Part shown: in pieces, positions 9,271 through 17,238 of the stretch
Position numbering within the stretch: the stretch's first letter is position 1
How the letters are laid out: every line of letters begins with the position of its first letter
Assembly: GCA_017624735.1 (NCBI GenBank)
Contig: JAGAMK010000060.1
Span: forward strand, 35,773-99,772
Reading direction: 5' to 3'
DNA: 64,000 nt
From: Clostridia bacterium
GTDB taxonomy: Bacteria; Bacillota; Clostridia; Oscillospirales; Acutalibacteraceae
The notes under the pieces: model-generated
Database searches by the model: none
The model's input: only the letters and a program-made list of their open reading frames with translations
Told to the model about the DNA's origin: nothing
Position numbers and translations under genes: made by a program

Positions 9271-9309
9271 TAAGTTTTATATATATTAAAATTAAATTTA
9301 AACAAAATA

Positions 9310-9338
9310 TTGATATTGTCTTTTTGGTATGATACAAT
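9310..9338 (+). promoter_or_regulatory. Promoter of the tepA-uppP-ftsK operon
   Basis: TTGATA at 9310-9315 and TACAAT at 9333-9338 are 17 bases apart, with a TGA extension just before the -10. Predicted transcription start is near 9345, leaving a leader of about 67 bases that contains the hairpins at 9351-9398. No other promoter is evident before 16282. Confidence 0.65.
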
Positions 9339-9350
9339 ATTTTGGATAAA

Positions 9351-9404
9351 AAGCAAATATTAATTGCTTATTTGGAAATAATACAGATATTATTTCCAAG
9401 GTGG
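9351..9404 (+). promoter_or_regulatory. Leader hairpins abutting the ribosome-binding site of the tepA-like gene
   Basis: TGGAAATAATA / TATTATTTCCA (9373-9383, 9388-9398) form a perfect 11-bp stem with loop CAGA, ending at the first base of the Shine-Dalgarno AAGGTGG (9398-9404). A competing stem CAAATA / TATTTG (9354-9359, 9369-9374) shares two bases with it. There is no T-run, so it is not a terminator. A role in translation control or message stability is inference. Confidence 0.45.
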
Positions 9405-9411
9405 TTAATAT

Positions 9412-10104
9412 ATGTGCTATAATACAAATAATTGTGACAAACAGCAGAATGACGATTCACTTAGTTCTGAAATGGTTGATAATGGTGGATTTTCAGTTAA
9501 TAAGAACGGAATGAGTATCCACTGTTTAACTATTATTGGTCAGATTGAAGGACATTATTTGCTTCCACCCACTGACAAAACTACAAAGTATGAACATGTT
9601 ATTCCTCAACTGATTTCTGTTGATGAAGATGATAGTATTGATGGTTTACTAGTGGTTTTAAATACAGTTGGTGGTGATATTGAAGCGGGGCTTGCGATTT
9701 CTGAATTAATTTCAGGAATCAAGAAACCAACAGCTTCATTAGTGCTTGGTGGTGGACATTCAATTGGTGTCCCTTTGGCTGTATCAACAAATCGTTCATT
9801 TATTGTGCCAAGTGCTACAATGACCATTCATCCGGTAAGAACAAATGGGCTTGTGCTTGGTGTCCCTCAGACACTTTCTAATTTAATAAAAATGCAAGAA
9901 CGAATCGTAAACTTTGTTTGTAGTAATTCAAATATTACTCCAAAACGTTTCAGAGAATTGATGCTCTCAACAGGTGAACTTGTTATGGATGTTGGTACAA
10001 TTCTTGATGGTAAAAATGCAGTCCAAGAAGGTTTAATTGATTGTGTTGGAAATTTAAATGATGCAATGTCATATTTATATTTTGAAATTAATAAACGGAG
10101 ATGA
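9412..10104 (+). CDS. ClpP-fold serine protease, TepA-like
   Basis: The 230-residue protein has the ClpP/crotonase fold pattern: [18 protein letters not shown] around residue 83, the likely nucleophile Ser in [11 protein letters not shown] near residue 120, and the His in TMTIHPVR near residue 141. It lacks a signal peptide. It stands directly before uppP and an ftsK/spoIIIE gene; in Bacillus the ClpP-like TepA gene also precedes spoIIIE, so I favour that orthologue group. TepA has been linked to protein translocation and to degradation of spore SASPs, but the function here is not shown by the sequence. ATG at 9412 follows AAGGTGG. Confidence 0.8.
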   Translation: MCYNTNNCDKQQNDDSLSSEMVDNGGFSVNKNGMSIHCLTIIGQIEGHYLLPPTDKTTKYEHVIPQLISVDEDDSIDGLLVVLNTVGGDIEAGLAISELISGIKKPTASLVLGGGHSIGVPLAVSTNRSFIVPSATMTIHPVRTNGLVLGVPQTLSNLIKMQERIVNFVCSNSNITPKRFRELMLSTGELVMDVGTILDGKNAVQEGLIDCVGNLNDAMSYLYFEINKRR

Positions 10105-10108
10105 TTTT

Positions 10109-10969
10109 ATGTCAATTATTAAAGCAATAATATTAGGTGCAGTTCAGGGTATTACTGAATTTCTTCCTATATCGAGCAGTGGACACCTTTCATTGTTTCA
10201 ACATTTCTTAGGTGTTGGCGGGGAAGGCTCATTACTGTTTTCTGTTCTTTTGCATTTAGGTACATTAATTGCAGTTTTCATTGTTTTCCATAAAACGATA
10301 TTTGAATTAGTTGTTGAATTCTTTGGACATATTAAGGATATATTTACTGGTAATTTTAAATTCAAAGAGCTCAATGGGAAAAAGAAAATGCTTGTAATGT
10401 TCGTTTTCTCATGTGTTCCACTCTTGCTTTTGTTACTTCCAATTGGAAATGATATGAAATTGATGGATTGGCTTAGTGGATTCTCAGAAGATGATAGTAT
10501 TTTACTTGAGGGTTTTTGTTTCTTGTTTACAGGCTGTTTATTGCTTACATCTACATACATTTCAAAAAAGAAGACACTTACAAGAGAAGTTAATACTGTA
10601 GATTCATTTGCAGTTGGTTTAGCACAGGTTTTTGCAGCAGCTTTTCCTGGTATTTCACGTTCAGGTTCAACAATTTCAACAGGTATGATTTGTGGTGTGT
10701 CAAAAGAATATATGGTTGAGTATTCTTTTATATTAGGTATTCCAGCAATTCTTGTTGCAAATGTTGTTGAACTTAAGGATGCGGTTGATGCAGGTGCTCA
10801 ACTCGAACTTCTACCAACAATTATCGGCGTTATCGTTGCTGCTGTTGTGGGTGTTGCATGTATCAAACTTTTACAATGGATTTTGAAAAAAGATATGTGG
10901 AAATATTTTGGTTTCTATTGTTTAGTTATTGGTGTAGTAACAATAATTTGTAGTGCATTAGGTTTATAA
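10109..10969 (+). CDS. uppP: Undecaprenyl-diphosphate phosphatase (BacA/UppP)
   Basis: This 286-residue polytopic membrane enzyme removes a phosphate from undecaprenyl diphosphate, recycling the lipid carrier for cell-wall synthesis; overproduction gives bacitracin resistance. The two signature motifs are present: EFLPISSSGHLSLFQ (about residues 19-33) and FPGISRSGSTISTGM (near residue 180). Several hydrophobic helices follow. Start at the ATG at 10109, eight bases after CGGAG; longer in-frame extension upstream would run into the preceding gene. It is 4 bases from the tepA-like stop and 19 bases from ftsK, consistent with one operon. Confidence 0.96.
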   Translation: MSIIKAIILGAVQGITEFLPISSSGHLSLFQHFLGVGGEGSLLFSVLLHLGTLIAVFIVFHKTIFELVVEFFGHIKDIFTGNFKFKELNGKKKMLVMFVFSCVPLLLLLLPIGNDMKLMDWLSGFSEDDSILLEGFCFLFTGCLLLTSTYISKKKTLTREVNTVDSFAVGLAQVFAAAFPGISRSGSTISTGMICGVSKEYMVEYSFILGIPAILVANVVELKDAVDAGAQLELLPTIIGVIVAAVVGVACIKLLQWILKKDMWKYFGFYCLVIGVVTIICSALGL

Positions 10970-10988
10970 TAATTTTGGAGATGTTAAA

Positions 10989-13460
10989 ATGGCTCAAAAG
11001 AAAAGAAAAAAGAGTGCTGTGAAAAAGACAAATAAAAAATCTTCTTTCGGTTCTTTTAAAATGAATAAGCAACTGACTTCAATTATTTTATTTGCAGTTG
11101 GCATATTATCTTTCTGTCTTGCTGTGATTGATGCAGAAGGACTTTGGGGAGCATTAAGAACATTAACTTTTGGCGTATTTGGATTTTGTTCTTTTATTTT
11201 CCCATTATTCATACTCGCAATCTCTGCAATTATAGCTCTTGACAAAACTGACGAAAAAACAATAGTCAAATTAGTTGAAGCATTTGTATTGATTACTATG
11301 TTTACATCGATTGTACATATTTTCCAATGCAATTCATCTTCATATTTTGAAGCAATTGAAGATGCATATAATATGTACAAAATAGACGGTAGTATGCTTG
11401 GTGGTGGAGTTTGGGGTGCACTTTTTGGTGGACTTATTCTTTTAATTACCGGTAGTAACAAACTTGCTGCTCTTATTATTGCATTTTTAATTCTTTTTGT
11501 TGTTGTAATGATTTTATTAAATATCACATTGGGTAATCTTTTTAGAAGTATTTCAAAACCAGTTAAAAAGATTGGCGAATATACAGGTGATAAAATAACT
11601 GAATACGGAGAAAAGATAGAACAAAAGAATGCGGAAAGAGAAAGAAGAAAGAGAGAGTTTAATCCTGATGTTCCTTTAGGACCAGAGCCGGAAAAAATTA
11701 CTGAAGATATTGAAGAAGATGACTTAGTACCATACAAGGAAATTAAGGGAGAAGAAATTGATAATACACAGGTTGATACTGTAAAAAAAGAAGATGAAGT
11801 AAAAGAAAAAGTAATCAATCTTGATGATATTATTAAAAAGAGTTCTGTTTCAAAAAATGATGATACAGAACCTAAAGAGCAACTTAAAATTAAAGATGTT
11901 GAAGAAACTGCAGAAGATGATTTTGACGATGAAGAAACTAAACCATACATTCTTCCTTCCTTGGACTGTCTTAACTTGCCTAAAAACAATAACACTGCTG
12001 GTTTTGAAAACGAACTTAAACAGAATGCTAACAAGCTTGTAGAAACACTTAAAAGTTTTGGTGTTGAAACAAGAATTGTTGACATTGCTCGTGGTCCATC
12101 AGTTACTAGATATGAGATTCAACCTGCTGCTGGTGTGAAAATTAGTAAAATAACTAATCTTTCTGATGATATTGCTTTAAATCTGGCTGCATCAGGTGTT
12201 CGTATTGAAGCACCTATTCCAAATAAGGCAGCAGTTGGTATCGAAATTCCAAATAAAAACAGACAATCCGTTACATTAAGAGAAGTTATTGACACTCCTG
12301 CATATAAAAATGCTAAGTCAAAACTTACAGTAGCGTTAGGTAAAGATATTACTGGTGAGTTTGTTTATTCTGACTTAGTAAAAATGCCACACTTACTTAT
12401 TGCCGGCACAACTGGTTCAGGTAAATCAGTTTGTCTTAATTCTATGATTGTAAGTATTCTTTACAACGCAAGTCCGGATGAGGTTAAGCTTTTAATGATT
12501 GACCCGAAACAAGTTGAATTTACTATTTATAATGGAATTCCTCATTTGTTGGTGCCTGTTGTTTCTGACCCAAGAAAAGCATCTGGTGCACTTGCTTGGG
12601 CAGTAACAGAAATGCTCACAAGATATAAAACATTCTCAGAAAATTCTGTTCGTGATATTTCGGGCTATAATAGCATTTGCGAAAGTCAAGGCAAAAAGAA
12701 AATGCCACAAATCGTTATATTTATCGATGAGTTGTCCGACCTTATGATGGCAGCTCCTAATGAGGTTGAGGATTCGATTTGTCGTCTTGCGCAAATGGCT
12801 CGTGCTGCCGGTATGCATCTTGTAATTGCAACACAACGACCATCAGTTGATGTTATCACAGGTATAATTAAAGCTAATATTCCAAGTAGAATTTCACTTT
12901 CAGTTTCATCACAGGTTGACTCAAGAACAATTATTGATTCAGTTGGTGCTGAAAAATTACTTGGTAACGGTGATATGCTTTATTATCCTGTTGGTATACC
13001 AAAACCTATCCGTGTTCAAGGTTGTTATCTTTCAGATAAAGAAGTAGAAAATGTTGTTACATTTATAAAGAATCAGGAACAATCTGTTTATGATGATGCT
13101 GTTATGAAAGAAATTGACCGTCAGGCAGCAAACACAGGTGCAAAGAAAAAAGATGTTTCATCATCAGAAGGTGACGAAGATAGCCCTGCAGATGAGATGC
13201 TTCCTAAAGCTATTGAAGCAGTTATTGAAGCACAATCTGCATCTACAACATTACTACAAAGAAAACTAAAATTAGGCTATGCTCGTGCTGCAAGAATTAT
13301 TGATGAGCTTGAAACCCGTGGCATAATAGGTCCTTATGAGGGTGCTAAACCAAGAAAAGTTCTTATTTCAAAACAACAATGGTATGAAATGAATGCACTT
13401 GCACAAGGTGGCGCAGATAAATCATACGGAGAAGATGAAGAGAATAACAATGAAGAATAA
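10989..13460 (+). CDS. ftsK: DNA translocase FtsK/SpoIIIE
   Basis: An 823-residue DNA pump that moves chromosome ends through the division or sporulation septum. The N-terminus is Lys-rich and is followed by four hydrophobic segments (about residues 30-180), then an acidic linker rich in Glu/Asp (about 215-330). The motor has the Walker A loop AGTTGSGKSVCL near residue 480 and the Walker B strand VIFIDELSDLMM near residue 580. The C-terminal gamma winged-helix (TTLLQRKLKLGYARAARIID) that reads orientation sequences is intact. A GGAG site precedes the ATG. Whether it acts mainly in division or sporulation cannot be told from sequence. Confidence 0.96.
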   Translation: MAQKKRKKSAVKKTNKKSSFGSFKMNKQLTSIILFAVGILSFCLAVIDAEGLWGALRTLTFGVFGFCSFIFPLFILAISAIIALDKTDEKTIVKLVEAFVLITMFTSIVHIFQCNSSSYFEAIEDAYNMYKIDGSMLGGGVWGALFGGLILLITGSNKLAALIIAFLILFVVVMILLNITLGNLFRSISKPVKKIGEYTGDKITEYGEKIEQKNAERERRKREFNPDVPLGPEPEKITEDIEEDDLVPYKEIKGEEIDNTQVDTVKKEDEVKEKVINLDDIIKKSSVSKNDDTEPKEQLKIKDVEETAEDDFDDEETKPYILPSLDCLNLPKNNNTAGFENELKQNANKLVETLKSFGVETRIVDIARGPSVTRYEIQPAAGVKISKITNLSDDIALNLAASGVRIEAPIPNKAAVGIEIPNKNRQSVTLREVIDTPAYKNAKSKLTVALGKDITGEFVYSDLVKMPHLLIAGTTGSGKSVCLNSMIVSILYNASPDEVKLLMIDPKQVEFTIYNGIPHLLVPVVSDPRKASGALAWAVTEMLTRYKTFSENSVRDISGYNSICESQGKKKMPQIVIFIDELSDLMMAAPNEVEDSICRLAQMARAAGMHLVIATQRPSVDVITGIIKANIPSRISLSVSSQVDSRTIIDSVGAEKLLGNGDMLYYPVGIPKPIRVQGCYLSDKEVENVVTFIKNQEQSVYDDAVMKEIDRQAANTGAKKKDVSSSEGDEDSPADEMLPKAIEAVIEAQSASTTLLQRKLKLGYARAARIIDELETRGIIGPYEGAKPRKVLISKQQWYEMNALAQGGADKSYGEDEENNNEE

Positions 13461-15330
13461 TTCGTTTTTACCCGTCTCAAAAAATGATATGATTTCCCGA
13501 GGCTGGGATGAAGTAGATTTTGTTTATGTATCAGGTGATGCATACGTCGACCATCCCAGCTTCGGTGTGTCTATAATTACAAGAGTCCTTGAAAATGAAG
13601 GATATAAAGTGGGAATCATTTCTCAACCTGACTGGAAGAAAAATGATTCATTTAAGATTTTTGGAAAACCTAGACTTGGTTTCTTTGTTTCTTCCGGAAA
13701 TATTGATTCAATGGTGGCACACTACACTGTTGCAAAGAAAAAAAGGAGCACAGATGCTTATTCACCAGGTGGCAAAATGGGGTTAAGACCTGATAGAGCC
13801 GTTATAGTTTACTGTCAGAAAATAAGAGAAATATATGGGGATATTCCAATTGTTATTGGTGGGCTAGAGGCATCACTTCGTCGTTTTGCCCATTATGACT
13901 ATTGGGATGATAAAATAAGACCATCCATTCTTTTTGATTCAGGTGCGGATTTGATATCATTTGGAATGGGCGAAAGACAAACCGTACAAATTGCAAACAG
14001 ATTAAATAATGGTGAGAGCATTAAATCATTAACAGATATTAAAGGTACTTGCTATTCTGTACCAGTTACGGAAACACCATATAAAGGTGTTGAGTGTCCT
14101 TCCTTTGAAAATGTTGTTAGTTCAAAAAAGGAATATGCAATTTCCTGTCGTATTCAACAAGATGAGCAAGACCACATTCGCGGTAAAATAATTAAACAAC
14201 GTCATGGAAAAATGATGCTCGTACAGAATGAGCCAATGGAACCCTTGACAACAGAAGAACTTGACGAGGTTTATGCACTTCCATATATGCGAACATATCA
14301 TCCAATGTATGAGAAGGATGGGGGAGTTCCCGGCATTCTTGAAGTTGAGTTTTCCATTACACATAATCGTGGTTGTTTTGGTGCATGTAATTTCTGCTCA
14401 ATTGCATTCCATCAAGGTAGATATGTAACATGCAGAAGTAAAGAATCAATAATCAATGAAGCAAAACTATTAACACAGTTAAAAGGATTTAAGGGTTATA
14501 TTCATGATGTTGGTGGTCCAACAGCAAACTTTAGACGAACTTCTTGTGATGTTCAATTAAAAAAAGGTCTTTGTAAAGGCAAAAAGTGCCTTGCACCAAA
14601 TCCTTGTCCTGCATTGATTTCAACTCATGAAGAATACCTTGATATACTTCGTGAAATTCGTAACATACCAAAGGTAAAAAAAGTATTTATCCGTTCAGGT
14701 ATTCGATATGACTATATGCTGTGCGATGATAATGATACATTTTTTAAAGAACTTGTTAAGCATCATGTTAGTGGGCAGTTAAAAGTTGCTCCTGAACATT
14801 GTTCAGCTACTGTTCTCGATAAAATGGGTAAACCACATATCAAAGCATATAAGGAATTTTCAAAAAAATACTTTAACTATACTAAATCAATTGGTAAAGA
14901 GCAGTATCTTGTTCCTTATCTTATGTCGTCGCATCCGGGAGCAACATTAAAAGATGCTGTTGAACTTGCTGAGTTTATTAGGGATGAAAAGCTCCATCCG
15001 GAACAAGTTCAGGATTACTATCCAACTCCGGGTACAATTTCTACTGCTATGTATTACACAGAGCTTGACCCGTATACATTGGAAAAAGTGTATGTTGCAA
15101 AAACTCCTCATGATAAGGCATTACAACGTGCTTTAATGCAGTATTTTAATCCTAAAAACTATGATTTGGTTTATGAGGCATTGAAAAAAGCAGGTAGAAA
15201 TGATTTGATTGGTACTTCGCCAAAATGCTTAATTAAACCAAAACAAAATGATAGAATGAATGTTAGTAAGAAAAAAGGGTATGACGGAAAGAGAAAAACA
15301 AATATACAAAAGCGGAAGAAAAAATCCTAA
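13450..15330 (+). CDS. YgiQ-type radical SAM protein (UPF0313)
   Basis: A 626-residue radical SAM enzyme of unknown reaction. It starts FLPVSKNDMISRGWDEVDF and contains VSGDAYVDHPSFG, both typical of the YgiQ family, and the 4Fe-4S/SAM triad in RGCFGACNFCS (CxxxCxxC) near residue 310. A Lys/Arg-rich tail closes the protein. I choose the ATG at 13450, overlapping the ftsK stop by 11 bases, because this matches the family start; another in-frame ATG at 13435 is possible. No strong ribosome-binding site is seen, so translation may be coupled to ftsK. Its 3' end overlaps the next gene by about 50 bases. Confidence 0.9.
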   Translation: MKNNSFLPVSKNDMISRGWDEVDFVYVSGDAYVDHPSFGVSIITRVLENEGYKVGIISQPDWKKNDSFKIFGKPRLGFFVSSGNIDSMVAHYTVAKKKRSTDAYSPGGKMGLRPDRAVIVYCQKIREIYGDIPIVIGGLEASLRRFAHYDYWDDKIRPSILFDSGADLISFGMGERQTVQIANRLNNGESIKSLTDIKGTCYSVPVTETPYKGVECPSFENVVSSKKEYAISCRIQQDEQDHIRGKIIKQRHGKMMLVQNEPMEPLTTEELDEVYALPYMRTYHPMYEKDGGVPGILEVEFSITHNRGCFGACNFCSIAFHQGRYVTCRSKESIINEAKLLTQLKGFKGYIHDVGGPTANFRRTSCDVQLKKGLCKGKKCLAPNPCPALISTHEEYLDILREIRNIPKVKKVFIRSGIRYDYMLCDDNDTFFKELVKHHVSGQLKVAPEHCSATVLDKMGKPHIKAYKEFSKKYFNYTKSIGKEQYLVPYLMSSHPGATLKDAVELAEFIRDEKLHPEQVQDYYPTPGTISTAMYYTELDPYTLEKVYVAKTPHDKALQRALMQYFNPKNYDLVYEALKKAGRNDLIGTSPKCLIKPKQNDRMNVSKKKGYDGKRKTNIQKRKKKS

Positions 15331-16282
15331 TGGTTATAAAAATACTCCGTTTATTTTCACTATTAAATATAATAAAAAAATTCTTGCAATAACTATTTTA
15401 ATTTTTCTTATTTGTATTGCTATAAACTTTATAATAGGATTTAATCTTGTACCCAAAAGTGATTTTTATGTTAAACTTGGAATCATTGATGGTATAGAAA
15501 AACAAGATTCTGATTTTGCGGTTTATTTTCTTGACGTCGGTCAAAGTGATTGTTCAATTGTTGTCTGTGATGATAAAGTTATGATGATTGATACGGGAAC
15601 AAAAAGCCGAAACATTAAAATAAGAGGTGCTTTGTTAGTATTAGGTATTGATAAAATTGATTATCTCGTTGTTACACATCCTCACGATGACCATATGGGA
15701 AATGCAGCAGATATAATTAAGAGATATAATGTTGAAAATATTATTATGCCTAAAATAGCAACAGATAATCAGGTTAATACACTCACTTTTAATCATTTAA
15801 TTAATTCTATTGCAAAATATGAAGTTAATCCTATGACGATTAATTCTGGAGACAGAATAAGCATTGGGTGTGCAAAAGTTGATTTTCTTGCACCATTTGA
15901 ACAAAATGACAATTTAAATAATATGTCTATTGTTCTCAAAGTGAGTTTCGGTGATACATCTTTTCTTTTTCAGGGTGATGCAGAGGATACTATTGAAAAG
16001 AAACTATTAAGTAGTGATACTGATATTTCTGCCGATGTAATTAAAGTCGGTCATCATGGAAGCAATACATCAACAGGTGATGAATATTTAGATAGAGTAA
16101 ATCCTTCTATTGCTGTTGTTTCATGCGGTGCCGATAATACATATAAACACCCAAATAAACAAACAATAGACACACTTGAAAATGAAGACATTAAAACATA
16201 TATTACTGCATATGATGGAAATATTGTCATTACTTCAGATGGTAAATCTATCAATGTTATATGTGAAAATAAAAATGCATAA
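15281..16282 (+). CDS. Membrane-anchored metallo-beta-lactamase-fold hydrolase, ComEC C-terminal-like
   Basis: A 333-residue protein with one N-terminal membrane segment (about residues 25-50) and an exposed metallo-beta-lactamase domain. It opens with YFLDVGQSDCSIV, then the metal motif HPHDDHMGN, GDAED and VGHHGSNTS, the series seen in the nuclease-like domain of ComEC and in free-standing ComEC-like hydrolases. The competence channel and OB domains of ComEC are absent, so DNA uptake is not implied. The start is uncertain: ATG at 15281 lies right after AAAGGG, while an in-frame ATG at 15260 has no ribosome-binding site; both overlap the radical SAM gene. The substrate is unknown. Confidence 0.8.
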   Translation: MTEREKQIYKSGRKNPNGYKNTPFIFTIKYNKKILAITILIFLICIAINFIIGFNLVPKSDFYVKLGIIDGIEKQDSDFAVYFLDVGQSDCSIVVCDDKVMMIDTGTKSRNIKIRGALLVLGIDKIDYLVVTHPHDDHMGNAADIIKRYNVENIIMPKIATDNQVNTLTFNHLINSIAKYEVNPMTINSGDRISIGCAKVDFLAPFEQNDNLNNMSIVLKVSFGDTSFLFQGDAEDTIEKKLLSSDTDISADVIKVGHHGSNTSTGDEYLDRVNPSIAVVSCGADNTYKHPNKQTIDTLENEDIKTYITAYDGNIVITSDGKSINVICENKNA

Positions 16283-16291
16283 AATTTACAA

Positions 16292-16314
16292 AAAACTATT
16301 GCATTAATAGTTTT
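16292..16314 (+). terminator. Weak terminator-like hairpin before rpsB
   Basis: Perfect 9-bp stem AAAACTATT / AATAGTTTT with loop GCATT ten bases after the preceding stop. The tail is only partly T-rich (TTTTGTTGTG), and the loop contributes to the -35 of the rpsB promoter, so termination is uncertain. Confidence 0.35.
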
Positions 16315-16327
16315 GTTGTGATATAAT
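16299..16327 (+). promoter_or_regulatory. Promoter of rpsB
   Basis: TTGCAT at 16299-16304 and TATAAT at 16322-16327 with 17 bases between and a TGA extension before the -10. The predicted transcript starts near 16334 and gives a leader of nearly 100 bases. Confidence 0.65.
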
Positions 16328-16333
16328 TTTTCA

Positions 16334-16420
16334 GCAATTCGCATGTGCGGTGATTTTGACGGAATTGCATTACTAATGTCCCGCCAAAAGTTGACCCGTA
16401 CAGAGGATAAAATAAGGAGG
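16334..16420 (+). promoter_or_regulatory. Structured 5' leader of rpsB, possible S2 autoregulatory RNA
   Basis: GCAATTC (16334-16340) and GAATTGC (16362-16368) form a perfect 7-bp closing stem, enclosing a small CGCATGTGCG self-complementary element. It sits at the very start of the predicted rpsB message and is followed by AAGGAGG (16414-16420). Ribosomal protein S2 leaders that repress their own translation are known in bacteria; that this is one is inference from position and structure. Confidence 0.4.
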
Positions 16421-16429
16421 AAAAAAATC

Positions 16430-17164
16430 ATGTCAGTAGTATCTATGAAACAGTTACTCGAGGCAGGTGTTCACTTTGGACACCAGACAAGAAGATGGAA
16501 CCCTAAAATGGCTGAATACATCTTCACTGAAAGAAATGGTATTTATATCATTGACCTTCAGAAAACAGTAAAGAAACTTGAAGAGGCTTACAAAGTAATC
16601 AAAGAAGTTGCTGAAAATGGCGGCGAAGTTCTTTTTGTAGGCACAAAGAAGCAGGCTCAGAGCTCAGTTAAAGAAGAGGCTATGCGTTGTGGCATGCCTT
16701 TCGTTAATGCACGTTGGCTTGGTGGTATGCTTACAAACTTCTCAACAATTAAGCAGAGAATCAAGAGACTTGCTCAGCTTAAAGCTATGAAAGAAGATGG
16801 CACATTTGACCTTCTTCCTAAAAAAGAAGTTGCTAAGTATGAACTTGAAATTGAAAAACTTGAAAAATACATTGGTGGTATCACAGAAATGAAAAAGCAG
16901 CCAGCTGCTATGTTCATTGTTGACCCAAGAAAAGAAAAGATTGCAGTTGCAGAAGCTAAGAAACTTGGTATTCCTGTAATCGCTATCGTTGACACAAACT
17001 GTGACCCAGACGATGTTGATTATGTTATCCCTGGTAATGATGATGCTATCCGTGCTGTAAAACTTATTGCAGGTGCTATGGCTGATGCTATTATCGAAGG
17101 CAGACAGGGCGAGCAGATGGAAGTTGCTGTTGAAGAAACAGTAGCAGAAGAAGTTGCTGAATAA
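16430..17164 (+). CDS. rpsB: 30S ribosomal protein S2
   Basis: The 244-residue protein begins [20 protein letters not shown], the standard S2 start, and contains RRWNPKM, GTKKQAQ and [21 protein letters not shown]2 binds late to the 30S platform and helps position S1. Start at ATG 16430, nine bases after AAGGAGG; the frame is open further upstream but that part overlaps the leader. It ends in an acidic tail rich in Glu and Val. tsf follows after 74 bases containing a hairpin, the near-universal rpsB-tsf pairing. Confidence 0.98.
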   Translation: MSVVSMKQLLEAGVHFGHQTRRWNPKMAEYIFTERNGIYIIDLQKTVKKLEEAYKVIKEVAENGGEVLFVGTKKQAQSSVKEEAMRCGMPFVNARWLGGMLTNFSTIKQRIKRLAQLKAMKEDGTFDLLPKKEVAKYELEIEKLEKYIGGITEMKKQPAAMFIVDPRKEKIAVAEAKKLGIPVIAIVDTNCDPDDVDYVIPGNDDAIRAVKLIAGAMADAIIEGRQGEQMEVAVEETVAEEVAE

Positions 17165-17177
17165 TTAAACTCTTTAT

Positions 17178-17206
17178 AGCCCGTGGCAAATAGTTACGGG
17201 CTGTTT
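17178..17206 (+). terminator. Hairpin between rpsB and tsf (attenuator-like)
   Basis: AGCCCGT / ACGGGCT (17178-17184, 17196-17202) with an 11-base loop, followed by GTTTTC. The short T-run suggests partial termination or a processing site that would set the rpsB:tsf ratio. Confidence 0.5.
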
Positions 17207-17238
17207 TCAAAAATATCGTAATATTGGAGGAAAAGAAA

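Noticed and set aside
9252-9271. Rex operator at the aconitase promoter
   Set aside because: The repeat ATTGACA-N6-TGTCAAT does not fit the TTGTTAA-N4-TTAACAA pattern, so Rex autoregulation is not claimed.
10994-12085. Long minus-strand open frame of 363 residues opposite ftsK
   Set aside because: It is Ser/Thr/Ile-rich, has no recognisable motif and lies fully opposite the acidic linker and membrane part of FtsK; it is a shadow of the real gene.
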